Assembly (NCBI GenBank): GCA_012838425.1
Contig: DUPG01000008.1
Span: forward strand, 62,001-126,000
Source of the DNA: Clostridiales bacterium
GTDB taxonomy: Bacteria > Bacillota > Clostridia > Christensenellales > CAG-138
Direction: 5' to 3'
Length of the DNA stretch: 64,000 nt
Shown here: piece after piece, positions 34,376-42,465 of the stretch
Layout: each line of letters opens with the position of its first letter
How positions within the stretch are numbered: the first letter of the stretch is position 1
The notes under the pieces: model-generated
What the model saw: the letters and a program-made list of their open reading frames with translations, nothing else
Database searches by the model: none
What the model was told of the DNA's origin: nothing
Position numbers and translations under genes: made by a program

Positions 34376-35899
34376 ATGGAAGAAATCAATCAAAGCTTCA
34401 TCAATCTAACAGAGAGAATTAAGGGCGCACCTGAAACCGCACAGGTATTCGATGGCTTCTTAATAGGAATGATTGTTGACGCAGGCGTACACAATCCCGG
34501 CGGCAGCGGCACAACCCCCGGTGATGACAACCCAAGTGGTCCTACCATTGTGCCTACGGAGGAGCCTGAGCCTACGGAAGAACCCGTATCAATCGACATT
34601 TCTGTAAAGTTCTATGATACTTGGAACGAAGAATTGTTCGAAACAAAGACTCTCACAGTTGATGAGACAGGCACTCAAACCATTACAAAGGAAATGGTAC
34701 AGTCAATCGCTTCAGCCGAATTCACAATTGCAACAGATGAAGTAATAGTAGATGTTCAAGAGGACAGCAATATTGAAATTACATTTGAGGGTACCCGCGA
34801 CAGAACTATTGAAGGTGAGCTGTTCAGAGTAATAACCAACGCTACAGGACTTAAAAAGATTGACAGCCAGGTTGACGTTAATGGCGCAACTTCTATGGAC
34901 GCAAAATATATACTTAACAACAACATTACCTCCGGCATGGCAAATTGGAAACCATTAGGATGGGTAAGAACCGATGATAACGGCAATCCGATTTCAATAG
35001 GCGATGTACGATTCAACGGTATTTTCGACGGGGGTAATTATCAAATAAGCGGTTTGTCAATGAGTTGGACTGCTTCTAGTGGCAATCAGTATGTCGGTTT
35101 GTTTGCCAGGATTGATACCTCAGGGGTTATAAGGAATCTAAAAATATTGCTGACAGATACAATAACAGCTTATAATTTCGCTGGTGTTATCGCAGGACGA
35201 AACCATGGCACGATATCAAATGTGCATGTAACAAATGGTGCGCCTGGAGAAAACATTGGTATTATTCAGACAACTACTACTATTGGTGGTACTGGAAACA
35301 ATGCAGGTGGTATAGTTGCTGAAAATTCTGGAGGTCTCATTGAAAAATGTTCCACCTGTCTTTATAGCATTAATGGTGCATATGCTGCGGGTGGTATTAC
35401 AGGAAGCAATGTAGCAGGCGGTGTTATTGATCAATGCTGGTCATATAGCGGTATAAACAATACAGGTACATATGCATTAACTGCTGTCCGTGTTGGAGGA
35501 ATTGTAGGGCATAATGTTGCAATAAGTGTAAGCATGTCGAATTGTATAGCAATGCCTTTATATCCTATACGCGGAAATCAATACCTTGGCTTGCTTGTTG
35601 GATATGCAAGTAATAGTAATACAATAATTACTAACTGCTATGGAGTTGACAACGGAAATGTTACGCCAAGCGGCGACAATCCGACAAATATAGGTGCGGC
35701 TATTGGCGGTCAAGGCAGCACTGCGCCTACAGTAACAGGTTGCTATGTAGTATCAAGCAGAAGTGATAGCTTTTTCACGGTTTTCGCTAATGAAAGCCAG
35801 CTTATCGCGCAATCACCCTCATTCGGTTGGGATACGAATATTTGGATTATCGATGGTTCATCATTGCCAAGGTTAAGGAACAACCCGTTCCCGGCGTAA
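34376..35899 (+). CDS. GLUG-repeat passenger fragment of the pilin-headed protein
   Basis: 507 aa from the first ATG, but this ATG is not a credible start: no spaced ribosome binding site, no signal peptide, and the same frame is open back to 34283. Residues about 35-65 form an acidic Pro/Thr/Glu linker (TEEPEPTEEP), 70-140 a module with KFYDTWNEELFE, and 145-500 a beta-helix-like region with GLUG repeats (FNGIFDGGNYQISGL, GGIVAENSGG, GGITGSNVAGG, GGIVGHNVAI). Such regions occur on surface adhesins. The codon use of the second half is more AT-rich than in the housekeeping genes. Confidence 0.75.
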   Translation: MEEINQSFINLTERIKGAPETAQVFDGFLIGMIVDAGVHNPGGSGTTPGDDNPSGPTIVPTEEPEPTEEPVSIDISVKFYDTWNEELFETKTLTVDETGTQTITKEMVQSIASAEFTIATDEVIVDVQEDSNIEITFEGTRDRTIEGELFRVITNATGLKKIDSQVDVNGATSMDAKYILNNNITSGMANWKPLGWVRTDDNGNPISIGDVRFNGIFDGGNYQISGLSMSWTASSGNQYVGLFARIDTSGVIRNLKILLTDTITAYNFAGVIAGRNHGTISNVHVTNGAPGENIGIIQTTTTIGGTGNNAGGIVAENSGGLIEKCSTCLYSINGAYAAGGITGSNVAGGVIDQCWSYSGINNTGTYALTAVRVGGIVGHNVAISVSMSNCIAMPLYPIRGNQYLGLLVGYASNSNTIITNCYGVDNGNVTPSGDNPTNIGAAIGGQGSTAPTVTGCYVVSSRSDSFFTVFANESQLIAQSPSFGWDTNIWIIDGSSLPRLRNNPFPA

Positions 35900-35900
35900 T

Positions 35901-35930
35901 AAAAAGGGCGGCATTTGCCTGCCGCCCTCG
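35901..35930. terminator. Strong hairpin after the first GLUG gene
   Basis: Stem AGGGCGGCA/TGCCGCCCT with a 6-nt loop, six bases after the stop. The T-run is on the minus-strand side; on the plus strand only CGCCTTATA follows. It may stop transcription in both directions, more weakly on the plus strand. Confidence 0.6.
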
Positions 35931-36015
35931 CCTTATACATAAGACAAGCCGTTAAAAAAGCACTTAAATTGAATGTAAGGGGGTAAGTGGCAAACAATAG
36001 CTTTTTTCACAAAGT

Positions 36016-36084
36016 TATATAGCTGCAGATATATAGCAATGTGCTAAAAGCAGTTGAATAAACCACAAACCGCTTGCAGATATA
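36016..36084 (+). promoter_or_regulatory. Possible operator: palindrome and 10-bp direct repeat upstream of the second GLUG gene
   Basis: An imperfect palindrome centred on CTGCAG, flanked by TATATA on both sides, covers 36016-36035. The 10-mer TGCAGATATA occurs at 36024-36033 and again at 36075-36084, 51 bases apart (about five helical turns). The second copy includes a -10-like TATAAA. The protein that would bind is unknown. Confidence 0.35.
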
Positions 36085-36113
36085 AAATACTATTTTGAAA
36101 GTAGAAAAAGAAC

Positions 36114-36281
36114 ATGAAACGGACAAGCATTATTAAGGCGCTATCGCTTCTAATAGCGATAGCAATGGCACTTATGCCAATGGCAGGAATTAGCGCGCTG
36201 GCAAATGGAAACGAGTTTACAATTACCTATGAGTTCGACCCCGACTTCCCTGAGTTAGGCGAAACTCTTGACTTCCCGTAA
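36114..36281 (+). CDS. Signal-peptide fragment of the second GLUG protein
   Basis: 55 aa: a basic N-region (MKRTSIIK), hydrophobic core (ALSLLIAIAMALMPMAGI), likely signal peptidase I site after ALA, then ANGNEFTITYEFDPDFP before the premature TAA. The ribosome binding site is weak (AAAAAGAAC). On its own it would yield only a short exported peptide; in context it is the head of the interrupted gene. Confidence 0.65.
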   Translation: MKRTSIIKALSLLIAIAMALMPMAGISALANGNEFTITYEFDPDFPELGETLDFP

Positions 36282-36302
36282 GAAAGGCAAACGGAAGATG
36301 GA

Positions 36303-37751
36303 TTGCATTATGTAGTAGATATTGAAGATTTAATTGGAGGGCCATTACCTGAGGGTTACACCTTCCACTATTGGGTAGACTCTTACGAAACTGCGTATTA
36401 CCCTAGTTTTACCATCGATTATGACACTACCCTCACAGCTGTCGTTACCTACACTCCGCCAGAACCCGATACTATTACAGTTGATGTTTCCTTCTATGAC
36501 ACATGGAACGAAGAGACTATCACGGAATATGAGGTCGAAGTGCCTGCTGGCGGTACAGTAACTGCTGAAGATGTTTTGGCAGTTGCACCAGAATTATGGG
36601 TATCTACAACGCAACAAGTAACTGATGTTGAGGAGTACGACAACATAACCTTTTACGGTTCAAGGTTGGCTCAACCCGATGGCGACGACTATGTAACATA
36701 TACAAACGGAACACGCTATCAGGTAATCACAACGGTTACAGGCTTCCTAAAGATTGACGATACTTTGGCAGGCTTACAAGACAACTACTTGCAGTATAAT
36801 GATTTGAACCTTACAGGCATAACTACAAACACTGTTTATGGCTTAGGAACATTTACATATGTATGCACCATTGGCGGCTATGGCGTAAACAGCTTAGAGT
36901 TCAGCGGAATATACGATGGCGGCATGCATGAGATAACAGGTTTTGGCGGTCAGCCTTGGGGTTCAAACGATACTTGCGTCGGATTGTTCAGTTACAATAC
37001 AGGTACTATTAAAAACATTAACTTAACAATCGGAACACTGAAAGGCGCAGCAGAAGTTGGCGGTGTTGTTGGTTGGAATGCTGGTGCGATAGAAAATGTG
37101 CATGTCACAATCAACAACAGAATCGAAGCATACAGGTATGTAAACTATGGCATCAATGTATCCAGCGTTGGCGGAATATGTGGTGTCATGACAAGTCCCG
37201 GCTCAATTGTAAATTGTAGTGTAAAATGTAATGGCACTGCTCTAATCAAGACATATCAAAACTATGGCGGTGGCGGCGGAATATGCGGCGTTGCATTGAG
37301 CAACACATCAATTAGCTTGAGCTGGTTTAACGGAAGATTGAATTCCGAGTATGCATATAGCTATGGCGGCAACTACATCGGCGGTATAGTTGGCTACCTG
37401 AATACAAACTCAACTGTTTCTAACTGCTGGGCATTCGTACAGGATATCCATGGCTATGACTATTTGGGTGGTATCGCTGGTTACAACAAGGGCACACTTA
37501 CAGCTTGCTGGGCATATATCCTTGATGCTACAGGATATTATTCTGATAGCGCAGGAAGCATAGTAACATCTTGGGGTAACTTAGGCACAGTAACCTACTG
37601 CTATAAAGAAACTGCGGATGCTACAGGCGGTGAGGGCGTTGGTACTAACACCGTATTCGGCGGCACAACTCCTTTAGCAGGCTTCGATACAAGCATTTGG
37701 GAGTTTGAAGAAGGTTACTTCCCTGGCATCATGTCAAACCCCTCGCGTTAA
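36303..37751 (+). CDS. GLUG-repeat passenger fragment of the second surface protein
   Basis: 482 aa counted from a TTG at 36303, the first possible restart after the TAA; translation from here would lack the signal peptide. The frame is open from the TAA. Residues about 1-55 look like an InlB/Listeria-Bacteroides-type repeat (GYTFHYWVDSYE ... TLTAVVTY), 60-125 a module with SFYDTWNEETITE matching the previous gene, and 130-480 GLUG repeats (FSGIYDGGMHEITGF, GGVVGWNAGAIENVHV, GGIVGYLNTNSTVSNCW, GGIAGYNKGTLTACW). It is a paralogue of the preceding gene with a different export head. Confidence 0.75.
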   Translation: MHYVVDIEDLIGGPLPEGYTFHYWVDSYETAYYPSFTIDYDTTLTAVVTYTPPEPDTITVDVSFYDTWNEETITEYEVEVPAGGTVTAEDVLAVAPELWVSTTQQVTDVEEYDNITFYGSRLAQPDGDDYVTYTNGTRYQVITTVTGFLKIDDTLAGLQDNYLQYNDLNLTGITTNTVYGLGTFTYVCTIGGYGVNSLEFSGIYDGGMHEITGFGGQPWGSNDTCVGLFSYNTGTIKNINLTIGTLKGAAEVGGVVGWNAGAIENVHVTINNRIEAYRYVNYGINVSSVGGICGVMTSPGSIVNCSVKCNGTALIKTYQNYGGGGGICGVALSNTSISLSWFNGRLNSEYAYSYGGNYIGGIVGYLNTNSTVSNCWAFVQDIHGYDYLGGIAGYNKGTLTACWAYILDATGYYSDSAGSIVTSWGNLGTVTYCYKETADATGGEGVGTNTVFGGTTPLAGFDTSIWEFEEGYFPGIMSNPSR

Positions 37752-37886
37752 GCAAAAAACCAGCAGTATTGGCTTTGTTGATTTAGTATAATTTTGTAGC
37801 AATCTGAGAGCCTTTTCGAGAGTAAGCCTTTACTAAATTCATATTAGGAGGAAACTTTCACCTCTTGCATTAGGCATATGCAAAGC

Positions 37887-37909
37887 AAAGTGGGAGAAAT
37901 CCCACTTTT
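37887..37909. terminator. Bidirectional terminator-like hairpin between convergent genes
   Basis: Perfect 9-bp stem AAAGTGGGA/TCCCACTTT with loop GAAA, between the GLUG gene (plus) and the zinc peptidase gene (minus), with short T-runs. Confidence 0.65.
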
Positions 37910-37936
37910 CGCTGTAAAGAATATGAGATTCACCTC

Positions 37937-38623
37937 TCAATTCCTTCTCCTGCTATTCATTATCACAAAAAACCTCAACAATGTTATAGCGCTTGCCAAC
38001 GCTGCGACAACATAGGTTGTTGCCGCCGCTTTAAGCACCTTTCTGGCACCTTCCTCTTCGTAGTAATCAATGTAGCCGCTCTGCGACAGCATAGCTATCG
38101 CGCGTGCAGAGGCGTTGAACTCAACGGGCAACGTTACAAGCTGAAACAGCAGCACAGCCGAATAAAGTATTATGCCAACCCACATAAGATCTATGACGCC
38201 CATAAAAAAGCCTATGAAAACAAGCCAAGGCGCGATGCTTGAGCCAAAGCTCGCAACAGGTAATATGGTATTCCTTATGCGAATAGGAACATACCCCTCC
38301 TTGTACTGCATAACATGACCTATTTCGTGCGCAGCAACCGCTAATGCCGCAACGCTTGTCCCATTATAAACGCTTTGACTAAGCCCTACTGTATCCGTGC
38401 GTGGATTGTAGTGGTCTGTAAGCCTTCCACCGACAGGCTGTAGCGACACATCACCGGCGTACTTCCCCAAAAGCTCGCTCGCTACCTGGTGCGCAGGCTT
38501 GCCCGACCGTGCTTGCACTTTACTATACTTATTAAAGGCCGATTGCACAGAAGCTTGCGCTATAAAGCCGATCACCATAACGCCCAAAAGCGCGAAGAAT
38601 AAGTAATCTGTGTAATATATCAT
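37937..38623 (-). CDS. YugP-type zinc metallopeptidase, membrane bound
   Basis: 228 aa. The motif AVAAHEIGHVMQYKEGY carries the HExxH zinc site; LSQSVYNGTSVAALAV just before it is family-typical. Hydrophobic helices lie at the N-terminus (about 5-22) and in the C-terminal half (about 120-165, 195-220). The family (neutral zinc peptidase 2, YugP) is widespread in Bacillota with unknown substrate. AAGGAGG lies ahead of the start. It follows the nucleoside-kinase-like gene by 12 bases and is co-transcribed with it. Confidence 0.9.
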   Translation of the reverse strand: MIYYTDYLFFALLGVMVIGFIAQASVQSAFNKYSKVQARSGKPAHQVASELLGKYAGDVSLQPVGGRLTDHYNPRTDTVGLSQSVYNGTSVAALAVAAHEIGHVMQYKEGYVPIRIRNTILPVASFGSSIAPWLVFIGFFMGVIDLMWVGIILYSAVLLFQLVTLPVEFNASARAIAMLSQSGYIDYYEEEGARKVLKAAATTYVVAALASAITLLRFFVIMNSRRRN

Positions 38624-38635
38624 ACTTTTACCTCC

Positions 38636-40330
38636 TTAAAAGTGTATTTCATAAAATGAGTTGCCGCCAATGAACTCACGCAGTATTGATGTCGGCGGAA
38701 TATGCGCCTCAACGCTTGCGTCAGCGTCAACAAAATATGTTAAGAACCTAACAAGCTCACGCGCCGCCGCATAATAGGGGCTTGAAGGCTTCACATCAGC
38801 CAACAGGCCATAGGCATACTTCTTCAATACTGCCAGCTCATACACAAGTGCAGTGTTCAATATAGTGTCCGCTTCTTCTTGGAAAGGGAACACCCAAAGC
38901 CTTTCGCCCCTCTGCACCCCCTGCCACATTGAAAGCGTTCTGTCCATAGATGCCGAGCGCGTCGCGAAATCCCTCACAAGCCTGCGCAGCAGCCTGACAT
39001 CTGATGTTCTTATCCTATTATGATTATCCAAGTTCAATGTGGTCATTGCGCTTACATAAACCTTATAAACCTGCTCCTTGTTTATCACATCAGAAAGCAA
39101 TAGCGGGTTCAGCGCGTGTATTCCCTCTATAATTATAGGATGCTCCTTGCCGCCCTGTAAAATCACACCCTTTTCTTCCCTTTTACCTTTCGCAAAGGAG
39201 AACACAGGCGTTTCCACAGCTTCTCCCGCCATAAGCAATGACAGATCCGTTCCTATGCGCTCAATATCGAGCGCGTTTATATGCTCAACATCTATTTCGC
39301 CGTTCTCGTCAGGTATCATTTTATCCCTGTCCAAATAATAATTGTCTAACGAAAGCATAATGGGGGATAGCCCTAACGCTCTAAGCTGTGTAGCGATTCT
39401 ATTCGCGGAAGTCGTTTTACCCGATGAGGAAGGTCCGCCAATCAGCACCGCCCTTGCCCCTCTTGCCGCTATTTCATCGGCTAATTTCGCGTATGCCCTC
39501 TCATGCAGCGCTTCGTTCACCCTTATTAGCTCTGGCAGCTCGCCGCGCTCAACCAAGCTGTTCAGGTCATTAGCTGTCGAACAGTGCATCAGCCTGCACC
39601 AATTATCGCTTTGCATAAACACTTCTTCAAGCTTGGGCAAACGGCTATACTCATTCGGAATATTCGGATTCATAGCAGAGGGCATCATAATCAGCACAGC
39701 GTCATCAACGCATTTAATATCAAATACGCTTATATATCCGGTAGAAGGCACGAGCACGCCGTATAGGTAATCCAAATAGTCGCTCCCTTCTATCGAGTAG
39801 AACTCAAAATCGTCGCTCTCCGCTTGACTTAACAGCTTTGCCCTGTCGCACTGACCGGTTTTCTTGAAAAACTCAATAGCCGCAGCCGAATCCATCTGCG
39901 TTCTTACAAAGCGCAGGTTTTTGCCGATCAGCTTCTTACATTCAGCCTTTATTTTTCCCTCATCATCTTGTCCCAGCTTTTTACCATTCGGAAATTCCGC
40001 AGCTATATAGATTCCGTTCCCCAAGGAATGCTGTTCTATAAGCTCAACATCTTCATACAGCTGCTTCATCACATAAAGCACTATGTATTTCAGCGAGCGC
40101 TCATAAACCCTTCTGCCCGCTTCTGAATCGAATCTCACTAATTTTATATCGCACTCCGTAACAGGAGCATAATGCAAATCAAACATTTTGCCGTCAATCA
40201 ATGCGGCAAGCGGAATAGCGGATATAGAATTCCTGTCTAAATTCAGCTTCTCCAACGCCTGATAAATGCTTTCGCCGAATTTAATACAGAGATTCTCACC
40301 GTCTATGCAGATAAATAACCTTTCTTCCAT
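38636..40330 (-). CDS. Uridine-kinase-like nucleoside kinase with ThrRS-like N-terminal domains
   Basis: 564 aa. The N-terminal half resembles the TGS domain (about 1-65) and the second additional (SAD) domain of threonyl-tRNA synthetase (about 70-200). The C-terminal half (about 270-470) is a uridine/phosphoribulokinase-type P-loop kinase: VLIGGPSSSGKTTSANRIA, then LDNYYLDRD and IIIEGIHALNPLL. The family is found in Bacillota and other anaerobes; its nucleoside specificity and the role of the ThrRS-like part are not established from sequence. ATG 40330 is preferred: GGGAGTGA lies just upstream, whereas the ATG at 40345 has nothing suitable. Confidence 0.88.
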   Translation of the reverse strand: MEERLFICIDGENLCIKFGESIYQALEKLNLDRNSISAIPLAALIDGKMFDLHYAPVTECDIKLVRFDSEAGRRVYERSLKYIVLYVMKQLYEDVELIEQHSLGNGIYIAAEFPNGKKLGQDDEGKIKAECKKLIGKNLRFVRTQMDSAAAIEFFKKTGQCDRAKLLSQAESDDFEFYSIEGSDYLDYLYGVLVPSTGYISVFDIKCVDDAVLIMMPSAMNPNIPNEYSRLPKLEEVFMQSDNWCRLMHCSTANDLNSLVERGELPELIRVNEALHERAYAKLADEIAARGARAVLIGGPSSSGKTTSANRIATQLRALGLSPIMLSLDNYYLDRDKMIPDENGEIDVEHINALDIERIGTDLSLLMAGEAVETPVFSFAKGKREEKGVILQGGKEHPIIIEGIHALNPLLLSDVINKEQVYKVYVSAMTTLNLDNHNRIRTSDVRLLRRLVRDFATRSASMDRTLSMWQGVQRGERLWVFPFQEEADTILNTALVYELAVLKKYAYGLLADVKPSSPYYAAARELVRFLTYFVDADASVEAHIPPTSILREFIGGNSFYEIHF

Positions 40331-40419
40331 ATTCACTCCCATCATATTCTACAAGTATGCTAAGCAGTATTTAATATTATATCATGAACCAAAATATATT
40401 AAAATCCCTAAAAAACCGC

Positions 40420-40448
40420 TTGACAGCCCCTTATACTGCCTATATAAT
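40420..40448 (+). promoter_or_regulatory. Consensus promoter of the infC operon
   Basis: Perfect TTGACA (40420-40425), 17-bp spacer, perfect TATAAT (40443-40448). Confidence 0.88.
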
Positions 40449-40451
40449 CTG

Positions 40452-40570
40452 TGTGTTAAGCAGAAGCACCCGCTTCTCACCTGCTGGACGATTTAGTTCT
40501 TGCATGGTTAGAAATAAGTAATAATACTTGCTTATACTTGGGTGCGCTATGCACCCAATTTTGTTTGGGA
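40452..40570 (+). ncRNA. Ribosomal protein L20-type leader RNA
   Basis: The 5' leader of infC-rpmI-rplT holds the AGAAGC-ACCC-GCTTCT hairpin followed by CACCTGC, which matches my recollection of the Bacillota L20 leader. It ends in an attenuator hairpin. L20 protein binding this RNA is expected to shut down its own operon. Assignment is from pattern memory; a covariance-model search would settle it. Confidence 0.78.
40538..40566 (+). terminator. Attenuator terminator in the infC leader
   Basis: Stem TTGGGTGC/GCACCCAA with loop GCTAT, followed by TTTTGTTT, ending 13 bases before the infC ribosome binding site. Confidence 0.8.
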
Positions 40571-40593
40571 AAATACTTTGGAGGTGTCATCAC

Positions 40594-41112
40594 ATAGCTA
40601 ATAACGACTTATTGATTAACGACCAAATTCGTGAGAAGGAGGTCCGCCTTATTGATGAAGACGGAAGCCAGCTTGGTGTCGTAGAGCTTTCGGTTGCACA
40701 GAGGATGGCTGATGAGCGCGGGCTTGACTTGGTGCTTATTGCTCCGCAGGCAAAGCCCCCGGTCTGTAAGATAACAGACTATTCGAAGTTTAAGTTCGAA
40801 AAAATCAAGAGGGAAAAAGAGCAGCGCAAAGCTCAAAAAACAATTGAGATGAAGGAAGTCCGCCTATCTGCAACGATAGATACGCATGACTTAGAGGTTA
40901 AATCAAAGGCTGCTATTAAGTTTTTGCAGAATGGCGACAAGGTTAAGGCTTCTATTCGCTTTAAGGGAAGGCAAATAACTCACGGAGAAATCGGTCAAAA
41001 GGTTATGGACGACTTCTTCAAGTTAGTTGAGGAATATGCTGTGATTGACCGTCCGCCTAAAATCGAAGGTCGCAGTATGTTCATGATACTGTCTCCCAAA
41101 CCGCAAAAATAA
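40594..41112 (+). CDS. infC: Translation initiation factor IF-3, probable ATA start
   Basis: 172 aa. IF-3 binds the 30S subunit and checks the start codon. The product begins ANNDLLINDQIREKEVRLID, the normal beginning of Bacillota IF-3, and has the linker and C-domain (FKGRQITHGEIGQKVM). There is no ATG, GTG or TTG between the ribosome binding site GGAGGTG (40580-40586) and that start; the only correctly spaced codon is ATA at 40594. The nearest conventional in-frame starts (TTG 40528, ATG 40549, TTG 40561) lie in or before the attenuator hairpin. A rare start is known for infC (AUU in E. coli), where it lets IF-3 repress its own translation. Confidence 0.95.
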   Translation: MANNDLLINDQIREKEVRLIDEDGSQLGVVELSVAQRMADERGLDLVLIAPQAKPPVCKITDYSKFKFEKIKREKEQRKAQKTIEMKEVRLSATIDTHDLEVKSKAAIKFLQNGDKVKASIRFKGRQITHGEIGQKVMDDFFKLVEEYAVIDRPPKIEGRSMFMILSPKPQK

Positions 41113-41131
41113 TTTATAGGAGGAAAACCCC

Positions 41132-41329
41132 ATGCCGAAAATTAAAACACACAGGGGCGCGGCAAAACGCTTCAGCCTTACAAAGTCAGGCAAGATAAAG
41201 CGTAGCAAGGCTTACAAGAGCCATATTCTAACAAAGAAATCTACTAAGAGGAAGCGCAGTCTTCGTCAAACTGGCTATATCGCAGAGATGGAAGCCAAGA
41301 AGATCAAGATGCTCATCCCGTATAAATAA
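41132..41329 (+). CDS. rpmI: 50S ribosomal protein L35
   Basis: 65 aa, the standard length. Typical Lys-rich sequence [23 protein letters not shown] and [15 protein letters not shown]. It is the second gene of the IF-3/L35/L20 operon, with AGGAGG in front, 19 bases after infC. Confidence 0.98.
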   Translation: MPKIKTHRGAAKRFSLTKSGKIKRSKAYKSHILTKKSTKRKRSLRQTGYIAEMEAKKIKMLIPYK

Positions 41330-41341
41330 GGAGGTATTGAA

Positions 41342-41698
41342 ATGGCTCGTATAAAAAGGTCAGTAAACGCACTGAAAAAGCGTCGTAAGGTATTGAGGCT
41401 TGCAAAGGGTTATTATGGCGCAAAAAGCAAGCTGTATCGCGCTGCAAACCAACAGGTTATGAAGTCATTGGCGTATGCCTATGTAGGCAGAAAGCTAAGG
41501 AAGCGCGAATATCGCAGACTGTGGATTTCACGCATCAACGCAGGCGCAAGAATGTGCGGCACATCATACAGCCGCTTGATAAACGGCTTGAAGGTTGCCG
41601 GTATCGATATAAACCGTAAGGTATTATCCGAGTTGGCAATTTCAGATATGAACGCTTTCCGCGAATTAGTCGAAGTTGCTAAGGCTGCGAAGAATTGA
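41342..41698 (+). CDS. rplT: 50S ribosomal protein L20
   Basis: 118 aa, standard length. Begins [22 protein letters not shown] and contains [18 protein letters not shown]. It is an rRNA-binding assembly protein and the likely feedback regulator acting on the leader at 40452-40570. AAGGAGG precedes the ATG. Its stop overlaps the TTG of the next gene by 4 nt. Confidence 0.98.
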   Translation: MARIKRSVNALKKRRKVLRLAKGYYGAKSKLYRAANQQVMKSLAYAYVGRKLRKREYRRLWISRINAGARMCGTSYSRLINGLKVAGIDINRKVLSELAISDMNAFRELVEVAKAAKN

Positions 41699-42465
41699 TT
41701 ATCACAAGCACAAGAAACGATAAGGTTTTACGCGCAAGGTCGCTCTCAAATAAAAAAGGCAGACTCGAAACGGGTTTGCATTTTATTGAGGGCGATAAGC
41801 TTGTGCGCGAAGCCATAATATCGGGCGCTGAAATAGTCGATGCCTTTATTGAAGAAGGGCATGACTTAATGCAGGCAATTTTAGAAGGCGCTGGCGCTGA
41901 GGTTAAGATAGTATCGCGCGATGTTATGAAGGCATTAGCCAACACAAATGAGCCTCAGTATGTTTGCGCTACCGTAAAAACACCCGAGCTTGAAGTCCCG
42001 CGCTTTTATGACGACGGGCTTATTGTAGTATTAGACGAGGTTCAGGACCCCGGCAATTTAGGCACAATAATAAGAACAGCCGACGCTTTCGGAGCGCAGG
42101 GCGTACTAATAAGCGACGACAGCGCAGACCCGTTTGCCCCCAAGCCCTTGCGCGCTTCTATGGGCTCTGTGTATCATATCCCTATATGGCGCACCGAGTT
42201 AGCGCCTGAGATTCAAAAGCTTACAGAACAGGGCTTTACATTGGTTTGCGGTCACCTAAAAGGCAGCGAGGAAGCACCTGCAATCACATCAAAAATGGCG
42301 TTGATAATAGGAAATGAGAGCAGGGGAGTATCGGATTCGTTAGCGGACATAAGCTACAAGTACAGGCTTCCCATATACGGCTTTGCGGAGTCGCTTAACG
42401 CTTCCGTTGCCGCAGGAATACTCATATACAAGTTTGCAAATCTTATGAGGGGTGAAAAAGCGTGA
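41695..42465 (+). CDS. TrmH/SpoU-family RNA 2'-O-methyltransferase
   Basis: 256 aa. An N-terminal substrate-binding domain ([15 protein letters not shown]) is followed by the SPOUT knot: [23 protein letters not shown] (motif 1), [16 protein letters not shown] (motif 2) and [21 protein letters not shown] (motif 3). Members methylate 23S rRNA or tRNA; this rplT-linked copy in Bacillota is usually annotated as an rRNA methylase, but the exact target is not known. It uses TTG overlapping the rplT stop; translational coupling is likely. Confidence 0.92.
   Translation: MIITSTRNDKVLRARSLSNKKGRLETGLHFIEGDKLVREAIISGAEIVDAFIEEGHDLMQAILEGAGAEVKIVSRDVMKALANTNEPQYVCATVKTPELEVPRFYDDGLIVVLDEVQDPGNLGTIIRTADAFGAQGVLISDDSADPFAPKPLRASMGSVYHIPIWRTELAPEIQKLTEQGFTLVCGHLKGSEEAPAITSKMALIIGNESRGVSDSLADISYKYRLPIYGFAESLNASVAAGILIYKFANLMRGEKA

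Larger units (their letters stand above)
33915..35899 (+). pseudogene. Pilin-headed GLUG surface protein, split by a frameshift near 34284
   Basis: Two adjacent frames read as one protein if the frame changes by -1 between 34283 and 34287. Upstream frame ends ...NCPDYDI-stop; the downstream frame continues GTEEETNYAFFLWP without any start codon or ribosome binding site until the ATG at 34376. The intact product would be about 660 aa: type IV pilin-like export/assembly signal, short stalk, Pro/Glu/Thr linker, a YDTWNEE module and a GLUG-repeat region. The break may be real, or a base lost in assembly. Confidence 0.75.
36114..37751 (+). pseudogene. Sec-exported GLUG surface protein interrupted by an in-frame TAA at 36279
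   Basis: The signal-peptide frame beginning at 36114 and the long GLUG frame ending at 37751 are the same frame, separated only by the TAA at 36279-36281. Restoring that codon gives a 545-residue secreted protein. A single base change from CAA, GAA, AAA, TCA or TTA would explain it. TAA is used as a normal stop throughout the window, so codon reassignment is not the explanation. Confidence 0.75.

Noticed and set aside
36279..36281. Stop-codon reassignment or programmed readthrough at the TAA in the second GLUG gene
   Set aside because: TAA ends many intact housekeeping genes in the window, and there is no readthrough context or structure that I recognise.
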